DNA of 64,000 bases from Euryodendron excelsum (Eukaryota > Streptophyta > Magnoliopsida > Ericales > Pentaphylacaceae): positions 26,544,001 to 26,608,000 of the forward strand of contig CM065389.1 of assembly GCA_033060915.1 (NCBI GenBank). Reading direction: 5' to 3'. Every line of letters starts with the position of its first letter. The first letter of the stretch is position 1. This document shows positions 35,311 through 46,210 of this stretch, one piece after another. A program made the translations under genes and the position numbers. A model generated the notes under the pieces. That model made no database searches, was not told where the DNA came from, and saw only the letters and a program-made list of their open reading frames with translations.

Positions 35311-35390
35311 TCGGGCCTTGGCTCAAACTACGAATGACCTGATTCTCGTTAAATAAGATATGTAGGCAACCTAATATGGGGCGGTCATAA
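35311..35390 (+). other. Conserved LTR island (S2)
   Basis: Contains GCTCAAACTACGAATGACCT, GATTCTCG and GATATGTAGGCAACC, then GCGGTCATAACC. Confidence 0.6.
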
Positions 35391-35888
35391 CCTTTATTTT
35401 AACTCAAGTCCCCTTTTCAAAAGTCTCCATCAAGTCAAAATTTCTTTCTCAAATTACTTCAAAACTTTCTATTTTCAAACATCTTTTAAAAACTTGCATC
35501 ATGCATCATTCATCCAAAAAATGATGACCAAACCCTATTTTCAAAACTCTGAAGTGGATACAAGTGGACTTCTAGTAACCGGTGATTTAAGTGAGTGAAT
35601 TAAGGATGATTAGACATATAGGTACCGAAAGGGCAAGGTAGGATGATGATCTTAGGATATCTTCCCTACACATAACTGACTCCCGAACCATAGATTTCTA
35701 GTTTCAAAGACCAACCTGGAGTCATGTTTTCAAAAAGGGCTTTAAGACATTTTTAAAAGGTTGCTAAAGACCTCTTTTTCAAAAACTTTCTCAAGAAAAA
35801 CATTTTCAAAACCTTTTAAAAAAAACTAAGTCTAGTCTTTGGATTATACTTAGTTTTAGGTGACCTAACACATCTTTAATTATGTTAC

Positions 35889-35900
35889 GTGGCGACTCCA
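35889..35900 (+). other. PBS-core copy inside S2
   Basis: GTGGCGACTCCA, matching the first 11 bases of the PBS consensus TGGCGACTCCA, about 145 bases before the LTR end. The same place in the other LTRs carries it intact or mutated. Confidence 0.6.
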
Positions 35901-36048
35901 AACTTTTTTTAAAAGCCCTTAATCAAATAAATTTCAAGTTCAAACCTAGTTGCACTCGTCCTTCTACGAGGACGAGTTCTAACGAGAGAGTACTGTGCAT
36001 TTTTCCCCTTATTTTTTAGAGTGCAAAAAATTCGGGAGCGACAAAAGT

Positions 36049-37522
36049 AAAAACAATAAATAAAGGAGAAGTTAACACCTTTGGTTTGGAAATTTTTATG
36101 TGACGTATGCCCTAGGGGTGCTCTTGCCTTTCAAGGGGATTAAGCATGATGATTTGTTCACATTTTGGAGATAAGGTCTTGCCTCTGTATGCAATACCGT
36201 ACTTGTAACATATGGTACTCATTCATTCATACATACATACATACATTCAAGGGAGGTAAAATGACTACTTTATTGCATTGAGTTGCTTTCATACATGAAA
36301 TTGAAATACATTGTAGGGAAATAGGAACATTTTTCATAGGATCTTTTGCCTATCTTCTATACATTGAATTCCTAAACTGCTCTTAAGTCTTTGAATTTCC
36401 CTTTTTTTCATTTTATGCGTACGTTGGTGAGTGATCTTACTTCATGGACATCCTTTATCTTCTTGACAATCCTATCTCCATAAGCAAAGAGGGATTAGGG
36501 ACTCCCTTTACAAGATGCCATTTGTATACATGCTATGAGTCCTTAGGGTCATGAAAAACCATTAGGAGTTTAGGTAGGCTTTGATTGATCGAGATTGGTA
36601 TTCGACCATTCTCTTAGGGTTTGATCTTATGTATGAGAATACAATGATGTTGACCTTTCTTGGAGTTTGTGCCATAGAATGGCTATCAATGCATTGACAG
36701 TATGAGGGCAATAAATAAGTAGTTTAAAAGACAGGAGTATGGAAATGTAAGACAATCGCCCTTTCCTCTTTGATTTTTGAAATTGATGCGTGTGTCGTAA
36801 TTCTGATAAAAGTTCGGCTATGTAAGGTGTGCTACATGTAGCATGAGGTTGGGGTTGACTAATGCTTTCTAAAAAGCCCCATTCCCAAATCTTTAGACCT
36901 CCAACGTCTACCCCTGAAAGGGTAAACCCTATCTTTGTTCAGTGATTCGAGTGGGGGAACGATCAATAGGCCAATCAAGTAAGAAGCAGAAACTGCATCC
37001 GCTGACAACCATTCTACTGTTCCCCTTTCTAACTAGAAAGCAGTAACAGGTTAAATGCAAGAATTTATGCAGGTGCTTTGTGATTTGCGCTTTGTGTGTA
37101 TGGAATTTTCGCAATTGGAGGAAAGAGTCCATCAACACATTTCATCCATCCTATAGCATTCACGCATTCATGGCAGTTAAAGCATTCACATAGCATAAAG
37201 TAAATGTGAACAAGGGTTCACCTACAAAAGAAAATAAAGAGTTAGTACTTTTTGACAAACCAAAAGAAAGATAAATATATGATCAATGCAGGAGCATGAG
37301 TAAGGAAAATTAATGCAAGAGCATGAATAATAGACAATGAATGTAAGTGATGACACATTTTGAAAACATTTTGGAAAATAACGTTTCATTTTACAGACTT
37401 ATGTTTTTTGAAACCTTTTTGAAGACTTGGTTTTTGAAAAGTGGATATAATTGGATAAAGTAACCGGAGATTCTACATGAGTGAAGGGTTAAGAGACTTG
37501 ACAATGGCCTATCCCTCTAAGT
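36049..37522 (-). other. Untranslated leader of H
   Basis: Read on the minus strand from the PBS. It shares blocks with the leaders of E1 and E2: TTTGTAGGTGAACCCTTGTT (about 37209-37228), CTTTCTAGTTAGAAAGGGGA (about 37024-37043), GTTCCCCCACTCGAATCACT (about 36942-36961) and GAGCACCCCTAGGGCATACG (about 36104-36123) just before gag. No protein is supported; the open frame at 36929-37138 falls in the conserved noncoding block. Confidence 0.6.
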
Positions 37523-37541
37523 GTCCCTAATGGAGTCACCA
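37523..37541 (-). other. Primer-binding site of H
   Basis: TGGTGACTCCATTAGGGAC on the minus strand, two bases from the LTR end at 37544. It has the same spacing and core as the E1 and E2 sites and resembles the tRNA-Arg-type PBS of Tat/Ogre elements. Confidence 0.75.
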
Positions 37542-37543
37542 GT

Positions 37544-38520
37544 TGTTGTACCCTGCTTTTCGGCTACGAGCCCTCTAGGCTCGAGGAAAAGCATGGTACT
37601 CCCTCTGTTAGAACCTACCCTCCTAAAAGGACAAGGGTGACGGGGGTTTGATTTTGAAATTGAATTTTGAATAAGGGCTTCTTGAAAAAATGTGGAGTTG
37701 CTACCTAACATAGTTAAAGATGTGCTAGGTCACCTAAAACTAAGTGTAATCCAAAGACCAAACTTAGATTTTTTTAAAGTGCCTTCTTAAGAAGGCTTTT
37801 AGAAAAGAGATTTTTAGCAACCTTTTTGAAAATGTTTTAAAGCCCTGTTGAAAATGTGACTCCGAGTTTGGTCCTTAAAATAGAAATCTATGGTCCGAGG
37901 GTTGGCTACGTGTAGGAAAGATATCTTAAGATCATCACCTTATCCTGCCCTTTCAGTACCGACATGTTTATTCACCTTTAATTCAATCACTTAAATCATC
38001 GGTTACTAAATATCCACTTTATATCCACCTTAAAGTTTTGAAAACAGGGTTTGGTCATCACATTCGGGATGAATGATGCATGAGCAACTTTTGAAAGTGA
38101 TAGAAGTTTTTGAAAACTTGGTTTTGGAAGGTAATTCTAAAAGAAGGAATGTTTTGAAAAAGGACATTTGATTTGAAATAAAGCTAATGACTGCACCTAT
38201 GAAGGTTGCCTACATATCTTATTTGGTGAGAATCAGGTCATTCGTTGTTCATGCAAGAGCACAATTTGAAAATGAACTCAAGGAGTCTTGGAAGGTTTTG
38301 AAACTTGAATTTAAGATAGTTTTGATTTGGAATTGAACTTGGAGAGTTTTGAAAATACCTTGAAATAAGACTTAGAGAATTTTTGAAAGATTTTGAAAGC
38401 AACTCAAAAGAGTTTTGGAATATTTTTAAAACAACTCGAGTGAGTTTGGAAAAGTTTTTGAAGCAACTTAAGAGAGTTTGGAATATTTTTGAAAAAGGTA
38501 AAAAGATCTTTTGAACTTAT
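37544..38520 (-). mobile_element. 5' LTR of H, 3' end only (family B)
   Basis: The last 977 bases of a minus-strand LTR. The terminal ACA is at 37544-37546, the conserved block at about 37905-37975 and the island at 38186-38260. It is cut at 38520 by E2, and the rest must lie beyond the right end of the window. Confidence 0.8.
38186..38260 (-). other. Conserved LTR island (H 5' LTR)
   Basis: GAAGGTTGCCTACATATCTT and GAATCAGGTCATTCGTTGTT on the plus strand. Confidence 0.6.
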
Positions 38521-40776
38521 TGTAAGCACCCCATTTTTGCCCGCTCAGCAATCTCCGGCTTAACCGAACTCCCGTTCAAAACTCTATAAGCACAATCAAG
38601 CCTAAATCAACTTTCAAACCCCTATCTAATTAGTCAACCGCTTCTCGGGCCTCTTCTCGTTAACTCTAGTCAAAATGAGCATTTTACCCCTAGCACCTCA
38701 ACATAGTACAAACCCCACCAAACAGCGAAAACATCTTCATGACCATCCTCAAATAGTCCAGCATGCTTAACATGCCACTCCAACCCATTCTGAACCTTTT
38801 CAACTAATTCCAGTCGAAATGACCATTTTACCCATGGCAACTCGAACGCGCCTCAAAACTACACTAGCCCTGGGCATTAAACGGTGGGTCTCATTATACA
38901 CTCCTGTTTAACCCAAGATAACTCCAAACACTCCTGACTCAACAAAAGTCCCCCTGAAGTGTCTCACAGATGCTCCGCTCAGGTTGTCTTTTCTCCCAAT
39001 TCCTTGGTTATAACGCACTGTCAAACGACTTTAGAAATGCGTAAACAATGCAATTCCTGAAAGCTCTTTCATAGGTCTTTCAATTGATACGGCTCAATCG
39101 GATGGATCGCTTTCTAAAGGCCCTCATCACATTGCTAAAAAACTGTAACTTTCAGTAACCCTTGGAGCGTCTCAAAAATACTCTACCAAGGTTGGCTTTT
39201 TCTCTAATTTCCTGATTATAACACACCGTTAAACGATTTGAGAAATGCATAAATTAGGGAATTTCCAAATGTATATCAAGAGCACTTTCCATCGGTACAG
39301 TCCGATTAGAGAGATCACTTCGCAAAGGTTTCGATCACATGGCTCACAAACGGCTACTTTTGAACACCTGTAAAGCGTACCACAGACGCCCCACAAAAAT
39401 GTGTCTTCGTGCACACTTTCCAAGATGATATTTCATTCTTCCAAACATCTTTTAAGCTTCTTGAAAATTCAAAGTTCGTGAGAAACACTAGGAGAATATT
39501 GTGGATGCAACCGATTTCCTCGAATCTTTCTTGGATTGCACAATTATTGAAGCTAAGTTTAAACGAATATCCCCAGTGGCGGAGCATATACTACATATGC
39601 TCAGATTTTGATTAGATCAATCAAACTTCGCTTAACCCTTAAGATTTAGCCAGTACAATGTGTGCCACGTGGCATTCTACTAGTGGAACAGTACTTGTCA
39701 TGACCCGACTCTGCTCTGACTAGGCTGTGACAGTGATGAGGTCTAAAGTTGGGTTTACTGTTAGGTGATGGGGTTTATAATTTTAACACAATGACATAAA
39801 CATGAACCTAATGTAGATGGTCCAGAAATATTACATTAAGGCCGTAAAACCAGTGTAAGTCTTATAACATTACAGACCAACATAAACTAACTCAAGAGTT
39901 TACAAAAAATAAGATAGTCAGGGGACTTGGTCTCGTATGCCCACTCCCTTGGAAATCAGTTTGGTGTCTCTATTCCTGAAAATGTCCTATAAGATAGGAA
40001 TGAGTGGCAAAGCCCAGTAGGAGATCTAAGATTTCTATAAGGTGCAAGGTAAAAGATAATGCAGTAAAAGAATATCATGGCGTGCATATGACTCTTGTAA
40101 TTTCTTTTTCGCATCATCAATATCAGGATCCTTACAGGTTTGTCCTATCCGGACCAATTCAAGCCTATGGGACCCACCCATGATTCATCCTCCATCATCA
40201 AGTCCGGTGGGGCCCATCCATAATCATCTAGCCCGATATCAAGCCAATGATACCGACCCATGATAGCCCCAAGTATCAAGCCAGTCAGGTACACCCATGA
40301 TATAAAAACCTGGGGTCTTTTTCTTTCTAGTTGTACCCCCCTTATAGCTCCTCAGTGATGCAATCTTGCAAGCAATTACTTGTATATTTTGAAGTTAAGT
40401 AAAAAAGACATTTATAGCAGAAAAATAATTTGACATAAAGCATAACAATATACAAATCATTCAATAGAGAAAAGATGTGAGCATGAATCTTAAGGAAATG
40501 CATAGATTCCTACCCTTAGGGTTTGTCTGGATCAAGATTGTTCAGTATTTTTGTAAAAGAAAATAATATCCTGCCTTAGTCGCTTAGTCATCTCATTATA
40601 AAAGGACTTTGTTAAAACATGGTTAGGCGGGGAGGGTAAAGTTAAATCAGTGAGCACTTAAGTGCAATGACGTGAAAGGTTTGGGCTCCTCCTTTGGGGT
40701 GATATATGTTGCTGAGCTAGGAACAAAACTGCATGTGACTCAAGGTAGAAAGATTCTGGAAATTTCATTCCCAAAG

Positions 40777-40787
40777 GGGGGGGGGGT
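40777..40787 (+). repeat. G homopolymer
   Basis: A run of about ten G within the 3130-bp insertion. Confidence 0.7.
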
Positions 40788-41800
40788 TATTAAGGCTACT
40801 CTCCCATTTTTGGGTTCCCTGAATATTTAGGGGTATCTTGATAATTTTCCAGAATTTTTCTACTTATAATTTATTTTCTGTGAATTTCCATCCTTCCCAC
40901 CATAAATAATTCATGGAAATTCACAAAAGTCTCCAATTACCCTGAAACATTTTAGGGTAGCCTCTCGAAGTATTATAAAGGCTTCCATAAAAATTTCAGC
41001 ATGATCGGACCTCACACGCGCCGGCACACGCCACCAGTCACACGGGGGGTTGGAAGGATTGGCCTTGTTCTTCATCCCGCGCGACTGACAGAGCTTCCAG
41101 CCCATTTTCTGGCGATTCCCGGCACCTCCTGGCTATGTATGTGTGACCCAGAGATTGGTAAGGACCTGGGTCACGCACTCATGGTCAGAGCTTGGCCGAA
41201 GATGGTCGGAGGTGGTCAAAATGGCCCGAAACGACGGTTACATCGGGTTACCAACCTACAACCGCATTTTTGGCCGGCTTCCCATGATAATTCTGCCATA
41301 GCCCCTTTAACGACTTTCGTTCCTTGCCCAGAGATGATTCGTCCCCAAGTGATCCGGTCTGCAAAGGTTGCCGGTGACCGAAGTTACAGTTTTTTTAAGT
41401 ATTTTCGGCGGGTTTGGCACTCCAGGAAGTCTTGGTGCATGCACAGAGGCCGTGGACCTCCCTAGAACACTCATAAGGGGTCCCCAAGAAGTCCCAAGCC
41501 CCCTGTGATAGCCCTCGGCTCCTGGGTTTGCCAGAGTGGGTTAGGTGATGCATCTTTTGGTCTCTTTCTCTCACTAGGTTCTCGGCTGTTGTGGTGGAAC
41601 TGCGGGGGAAAATTTGCTGGGTTTAGGGAGTTTATGGGGTGGTGAGGATAGTCCCCTCACCTGGCCTTCGAATGGTGCAGCCCTAACCCATTTCTTCCCC
41701 GCCTTCCCTTTCTTCTCTCTCTCGGTTTCTTTCTCTTTCTCTCTACAGCTCCCCCTCTCAACTTCTTCGCACCGCCTAAATGAGGGAAAGGGACGTGGGT

Positions 41801-41810
41801 GCATATATAG
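41801..41810 (+). promoter_or_regulatory. TATA box of the 3130-bp insertion
   Basis: GCATATATAG, followed about 75 bases later by the TC repeat. It suggests the plus orientation for this element. Confidence 0.45.
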
Positions 41811-41879
41811 GAGTTGTGTGTGTAATAGGAGTCAAGTCTTGAGAGGACGCATAAACCTCCCTTGGTTTCTCTATCCTCT

Positions 41880-41880
<1 letters not shown>

Positions 41881-41925
<45 letters not shown>
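41881..41925 (+). repeat. (TC)n microsatellite
   Basis: About 20 TC units. Open frames on both strands across it (poly-Ser/Leu and poly-Arg/Glu) are artefacts. Confidence 0.9.
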
Positions 41926-41929
<4 letters not shown>

Positions 41930-42197
41930 CTTAGTCTTCATAGGTTGCTAAGGTCGGTTCTGTAAGGCAGCATGGATTTGATGACTTAGTGATACATGTG
42001 TGTGTGCGTGCGTTTTAAGGTCTTAATCTTAGTCAAATTGTTATCTATAACGGACAGCTGTATAGGTGTGTATCAATAGGGTCATGTTAGTGTGTTGTGT
42101 GAGTGCATTTATAACATATGCCTTAGTTGTATTAAAATACATATTAGAATGGAAACTGTATTACATACATATATATGCAATGAGACTTCAGCTAGAT

Positions 42198-42218
42198 AAT
42201 GCATGCATGCATGCATGC
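42198..42218. repeat. (ATGC)n microsatellite
   Basis: About five ATGC units in the 3130-bp insertion; self-complementary. Confidence 0.7.
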
Positions 42219-42830
42219 TTATATATATGTGTTATACATGGCATTAAACAAGGTGTTGGCCATGCAAGTTGGTGGGGTGGGGGCAATCTCGTAAAATGTA
42301 AGGGAGTTCTTAGTTTAAAGTGGCTAAGTTCAAGGCCCCAATTTTTTGTCGAATGCCTGACCCAATATCGTAAGTAGAAAGCTCTCGAAAAATTAATCAG
42401 ATTAGGCTCGAATTTCATACAATTACGACACTGGGTGAGCAAGAAAGCTCGAATCGAAGTTACGAGGGATTTGGGTGCGAATTTCCAGGTGCAGCAGCTT
42501 GCAGGGGCTTTTCGGGAAACCGGAGACTCTATGGAATGAAGTTCTGAGATTACCAAGGTGTCGGGCTCGAAAAGACGTTAATTTTAGACATCTTATTCGT
42601 CGAAATCTGACGAAAGACGAGGGAGAAAGCTTCGCTTAAAGTTAGGGTGCCGTTTTGGTGCGAATTGTTGGGTGACGAGCTTCAAACCTTTTTCGGGGAA
42701 TCAAGTTTTGACATATGGATAGGGTTGGGCTTGGAAAGGTCTTGCTTTTGACTTGTGGCCCTATGCTCATGTCTTATTCAGTCCCGTTAGGAGTAATACA
42801 GTCAAAGAAAATTACAAATATTACAATACT

Positions 42831-42925
42831 GGCGCATGTAGCACATACGCCACATACGCCAGGGCAAAATTTGTCTATGCGCATGTACTACATGCACCAG
42901 TCCTCTCTAGCTTTGCCTAGAAATA
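42831..42925 (+). promoter_or_regulatory. E2 5' LTR inverted repeats and decayed TATA box
   Basis: Arms GGCGCATGT and ACATACGCC around AGC (42831-42851), then a second pair near 42877-42900 (GCGCATGTA / TACATGCAC). The TATA position reads CCTAGAAATA, one change from CCTATAAATA, so this promoter may be weakened. Confidence 0.55.
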
Positions 42926-43886
42926 AAGGCCTCCTCCTTTGCATAATCTAGAATCGAAATTGGTAGCAAAGCTCTACTAAAATTGGCCCAGAACCTCGAA
43001 TTCCTATATACATCCTATACTTCAAACACTTAGGCTAGATTCTATCTCCCCCTAACCCATACACTACACCTATATAGCCTTCAATGCCATAGAATACCTC
43101 ACTCCAGCCTCTTCAAGTCTCTTCAAAGCTATTAAAGCTCAAGTCAAGGTATCCGTGGAGATTTGAAAGTGTTTGAAAGCAAAAGGTATTAATCCTTTTA
43201 CATTTTTGCAATCCCCACTCCTCTCTTCTCTGTCGCGCCCCAGTTTTTGACCAAGTCCTTTCGGCTTGAAAAAAGCATGAAACTTTGTCATTAGAACTCA
43301 TCCTCCGGGAAGGACGAGTGCAATTAGATTTGAACTTGAAATTCATTTGAAGAAGGATATTTTAGAAAAATAGGAGTCTCCACCTAACTTGATTAAGGTA
43401 AGTTGGGTCCCCCAAAAGCTAAGTGTAATCCGAAGATTGAACTTAGGGTTTTAGAAAAAGGTTTTGGAAAACTTCCTTAAGAGAGGGTTTTTACAAAAAT
43501 AGGTTGTTTGGCAACCTTTGAAAAGTTTTAAGCCCTTTTTGAGAATACCTCCATTTTGGTCTTCTGAAAACAGAAATTTATGGTCCGGGGGTTGGGTTAC
43601 GTGTAGAGAAGATATCCTAAGATCATCACCCTACCCTGCCCTTTTGGTATCTATATGTCTAATCACCATTTTGTTCACTCACTAGAATAACCGGTTACCA
43701 TTATCCACCTAATATCCACATTAGAATTTTGAAAAATGGGGTTTAGTCATCACTTTTTGGATGAATGATGCATGATCCAAGTCTGAAGGAAGAATGTTTA
43801 AAAACATGGAAGTTTTGAAGGATTTTTGAAACAAGGATCGTGAATTGATAGAGAGTTTTGAAAAAGAACTTGAGTTGAAATAAGAG

Positions 43887-43970
43887 TTATGACCGCACCA
43901 TTTTAAGTTGCCTACGTATCTCATTTGGCAAAAATTAGGTCATTCATAGTTCGGACAAGAGCCCGATAAA
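43887..43970 (-). other. Conserved LTR island (L2)
   Basis: GTTGCCTACGTATCTCATTT, TTAGGTCATTCATAGTTCGG and ACAAGAGCCCGATA on the plus strand. Confidence 0.6.
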
Positions 43971-44689
43971 AAATAGGCACATTAGGGCCTTTGGAGTGTT
44001 TGAAGACCATTTGAGGCGTTTGGAAAGGTTAGAAGACACTTTGTGGTCTTCGAGAAAAGAGAACTTAAGAATTTTTATTTGAAATTAAATGTTGGAGTGT
44101 TTTTGGAATAGAACTTGAAGATTTTGGAAAACACTCTTGAAATACGGCTTTGAAGTGTTTTGAAATATTTTTGGAACAACTTGAACGAGTTTTGGAAGTG
44201 CTTTGAAATAACTCAAGAGAGTTTTAAAAACCTATGAGGTGGGGTTTTGAAGTGTTTTAATAAACTTGTCTTCGAAGAGCTTCTAAAAATGATTTTTGAA
44301 AACATATAGGGCTTTCGAACCCTAAAATGGACAACCTTAAATGTTGTATTTAATGTATCACCCTCCCTTGGAATCCCTAACCATAAAAGGGATAGAGACA
44401 CCTTAGGATTGTGAGTTCTTGAAATAATTTCTTAAAATGGTTTTTGGGAAATGTTAAATGTCTAGCCACTTTAGTTGAAACAAGTTTGAGAGAACCTCTT
44501 GGAGACATTTTGAAAGTAGAATGTGGAAATATTTGAAAAGGTTTTGGAGTTGAATTTCAAATCTCATGAGAGTAGGATGTTTTTTGGGAAAGTGATTTAT
44601 AAAGATAGTTTATGGGTTGAAAGATTATTTGAAGAGGGATCCTTGAATTAAAATCTTGAAGCTTACTAACCTAGGTCGGGTTGACTTAA

Positions 44690-44880
44690 GGTAAGGGTGA
44701 CCTAAGGTTAACTAACTTGGATTAGGTTAACCTAGGGTTAAGGTAATCTATGGTTAACTAACTATGATTAGATTAACCTAGAGTTGAGGTAACCTAGGGT
44801 TAACTAGCTATGGTTAGATTAACCTAGGTTAACATAGGTTGGACAAGTAGGTCAAGTTAACCTAGGGTTGGAATGTGGTT
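44690..44880 (-). repeat. TTAACCCTAG-like repeat tract in L2
   Basis: Plus-strand view reads GGTTAACCTAGGGTTAAC-type units, the complement of the tracts in S2 and the E2 5' LTR. Confidence 0.6.
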
Positions 44881-46120
44881 TTGATCTAGGGTTTTATGCA
44901 TTTTTAAAAGGGGGTTTTGGAAAACAAATCATTTTATTCAAAGGACTCTTGTAAAGAAATCTTTTGAAGATCATTTCCATGAAAATTGATTCTAGTCAAG
45001 TCTATGGTTTATATGGTTGATGTTTGAAAACTATTCCGATGAAGGTTTCCTTAGGACCATTATAACCTTTATCTTGAAAAGAGCAAGAACTTTGAAAATC
45101 ACCATAATAAGGACAACTTTTGGAAAACAATTTTTAATACAAAGATGGAGAAAATGAACTTTTGAAAACCATGTTTAAGAAGAAAGTTTTGAAAGCTATT
45201 TTTAAAAGAGAGAACCATTCTAACATGTTAGGATTCCTATGACCAATGTAAAGGGAGACCACTCAAGAGAGAGTTCCATGAGGTCATTCCAACCACTAGG
45301 CTTGAGAGAAAAGAAACCATAGAGATCAATAAATTTGAAAATCATTTTTTATGCAAGTTGGAATGCAAGGATGCAAATATGTGAGCTAGGGGTTAGTGGA
45401 GAGCTTTTCTAAGGCATGATTACTTAGGGTCCCATTCTAAACTTTAAGGGGCCAACTCTTAGAACCACTTTTAAGAGAACATTTAACTAAGGAGCTTGAA
45501 AAAGACATAAAAATGGGGATAGTGCAAGTTTTGGAAAACATGGTTGTAAACATGAAAATAAAGCCAAGCATACAAAACATGAATAAGATAGTCATGTGCA
45601 AAGGGGGTCATGAAACCATATAAGGCTAGAGGCTACACCACGTAATGAAGGTGCTCTAAGGCCATACCATCTTAAAGTAGGCTAGTGAGAGATCCCCCTA
45701 CATGGTGGCTGTCATTAGCTTTCCTCTAGGCATGAGCTAGCAGCTCTCTTGTCTCAAGCATGCAAGAATGGGGGGTAGAGGATGGGAATTAAAATAGAGA
45801 ATAGCCTAAGTAGGCTAGAAGGGAGAAGAGAGAAGTGGGGGAAGACAAAAATATAAAAGGAAATACCACATTTTGCCTTTAAACGCTCTCAAACTTCATT
45901 AGATGCTTGGACTTGGTCTTGGATGGACTTGGAAGGGGTTGGAATAAGGTTTTCTATAGCATGAAGAGCCTTGTAGGTGAGGTGTATGGGCAACAATAGG
46001 ATGGAATACAACCTAAGTGTTTGGAGGGAAAGACATATAGAGGGTTTCGAATTTTTGGGGCTGTTTATGCAGAGTTTCGTTACAATTTTTTATTCTGGAA
46101 TGTGCAAAGGGGGAGGCATG

Positions 46121-46210
46121 TATTTATAGGCAACTCTGGAAAGAGCTGGAGCATGTAGTACATGCGCTTGGGCAAAATTTTCCCTAGCGCATGTGCTACG
46201 TGTGCCGGTA
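46121..46210 (-). promoter_or_regulatory. L2 TATA box and inverted repeats
   Basis: CCTATAAATA on the minus strand (46121-46130). Upstream are AGCATGTAGTACATGCGCT (46150-46168) and TAGCGCATGTGCTACGTGTG (46186-46205), separated by a GGGCAAAATTTT spacer. Confidence 0.65.

Larger units (their letters stand above)
30783..36043 (+). mobile_element. S2: solo LTR (family B)
   Basis: TGTAAGTACCCCATTTT at 30783 to GGAGCGACA at 36043, 5261 bp, flanked by identical 5-bp duplications AAAGT (30778-30782 and 36044-36048). No PBS follows, so it is a solo LTR. It splits the H leader/gag boundary region. It carries the B-type inverted repeats and TATA box, a TTAACCCTAG-like repeat tract, the conserved island and a clean internal copy of the PBS core. 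No gene is present; open frames such as 34223-34476 are shadows in the repeat tract. Confidence 0.9.
39696..42825 (+). mobile_element. 3130-bp TG...CA insertion, probably a solo LTR of another family
   Basis: Starts TGTCATGACCCGACTC and ends AAATATTACA, flanked by GTACT (39691-39695) and ATACT (42826-42830). The E2 3' LTR is uninterrupted at the matching point (63541-63550), confirming an insertion. TG...CA ends, a 5-bp duplication, no long frame and a TATA box (41801-41810) suggest a solo LTR. The long length and GC-rich middle would fit a chromovirus such as Del/Tekay, but this is a guess. The 154-codon frame at 41001-41465 matches no protein I know. Confidence 0.65.

Noticed and set aside
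35889..35900. PBS of a separate element starting inside S2
   Set aside because: No LTR end precedes it and the surrounding text is ordinary LTR in all copies; it is an internal copy of the PBS core.
41001..41465. 154-codon plus-strand frame in the 3130-bp insertion
   Set aside because: GC-rich stretch inside a probable solo LTR, with no domain recognised; a chance frame is likelier.
41614..41941. Frames over the TC repeat on both strands
   Set aside because: Low-complexity translation of a microsatellite.
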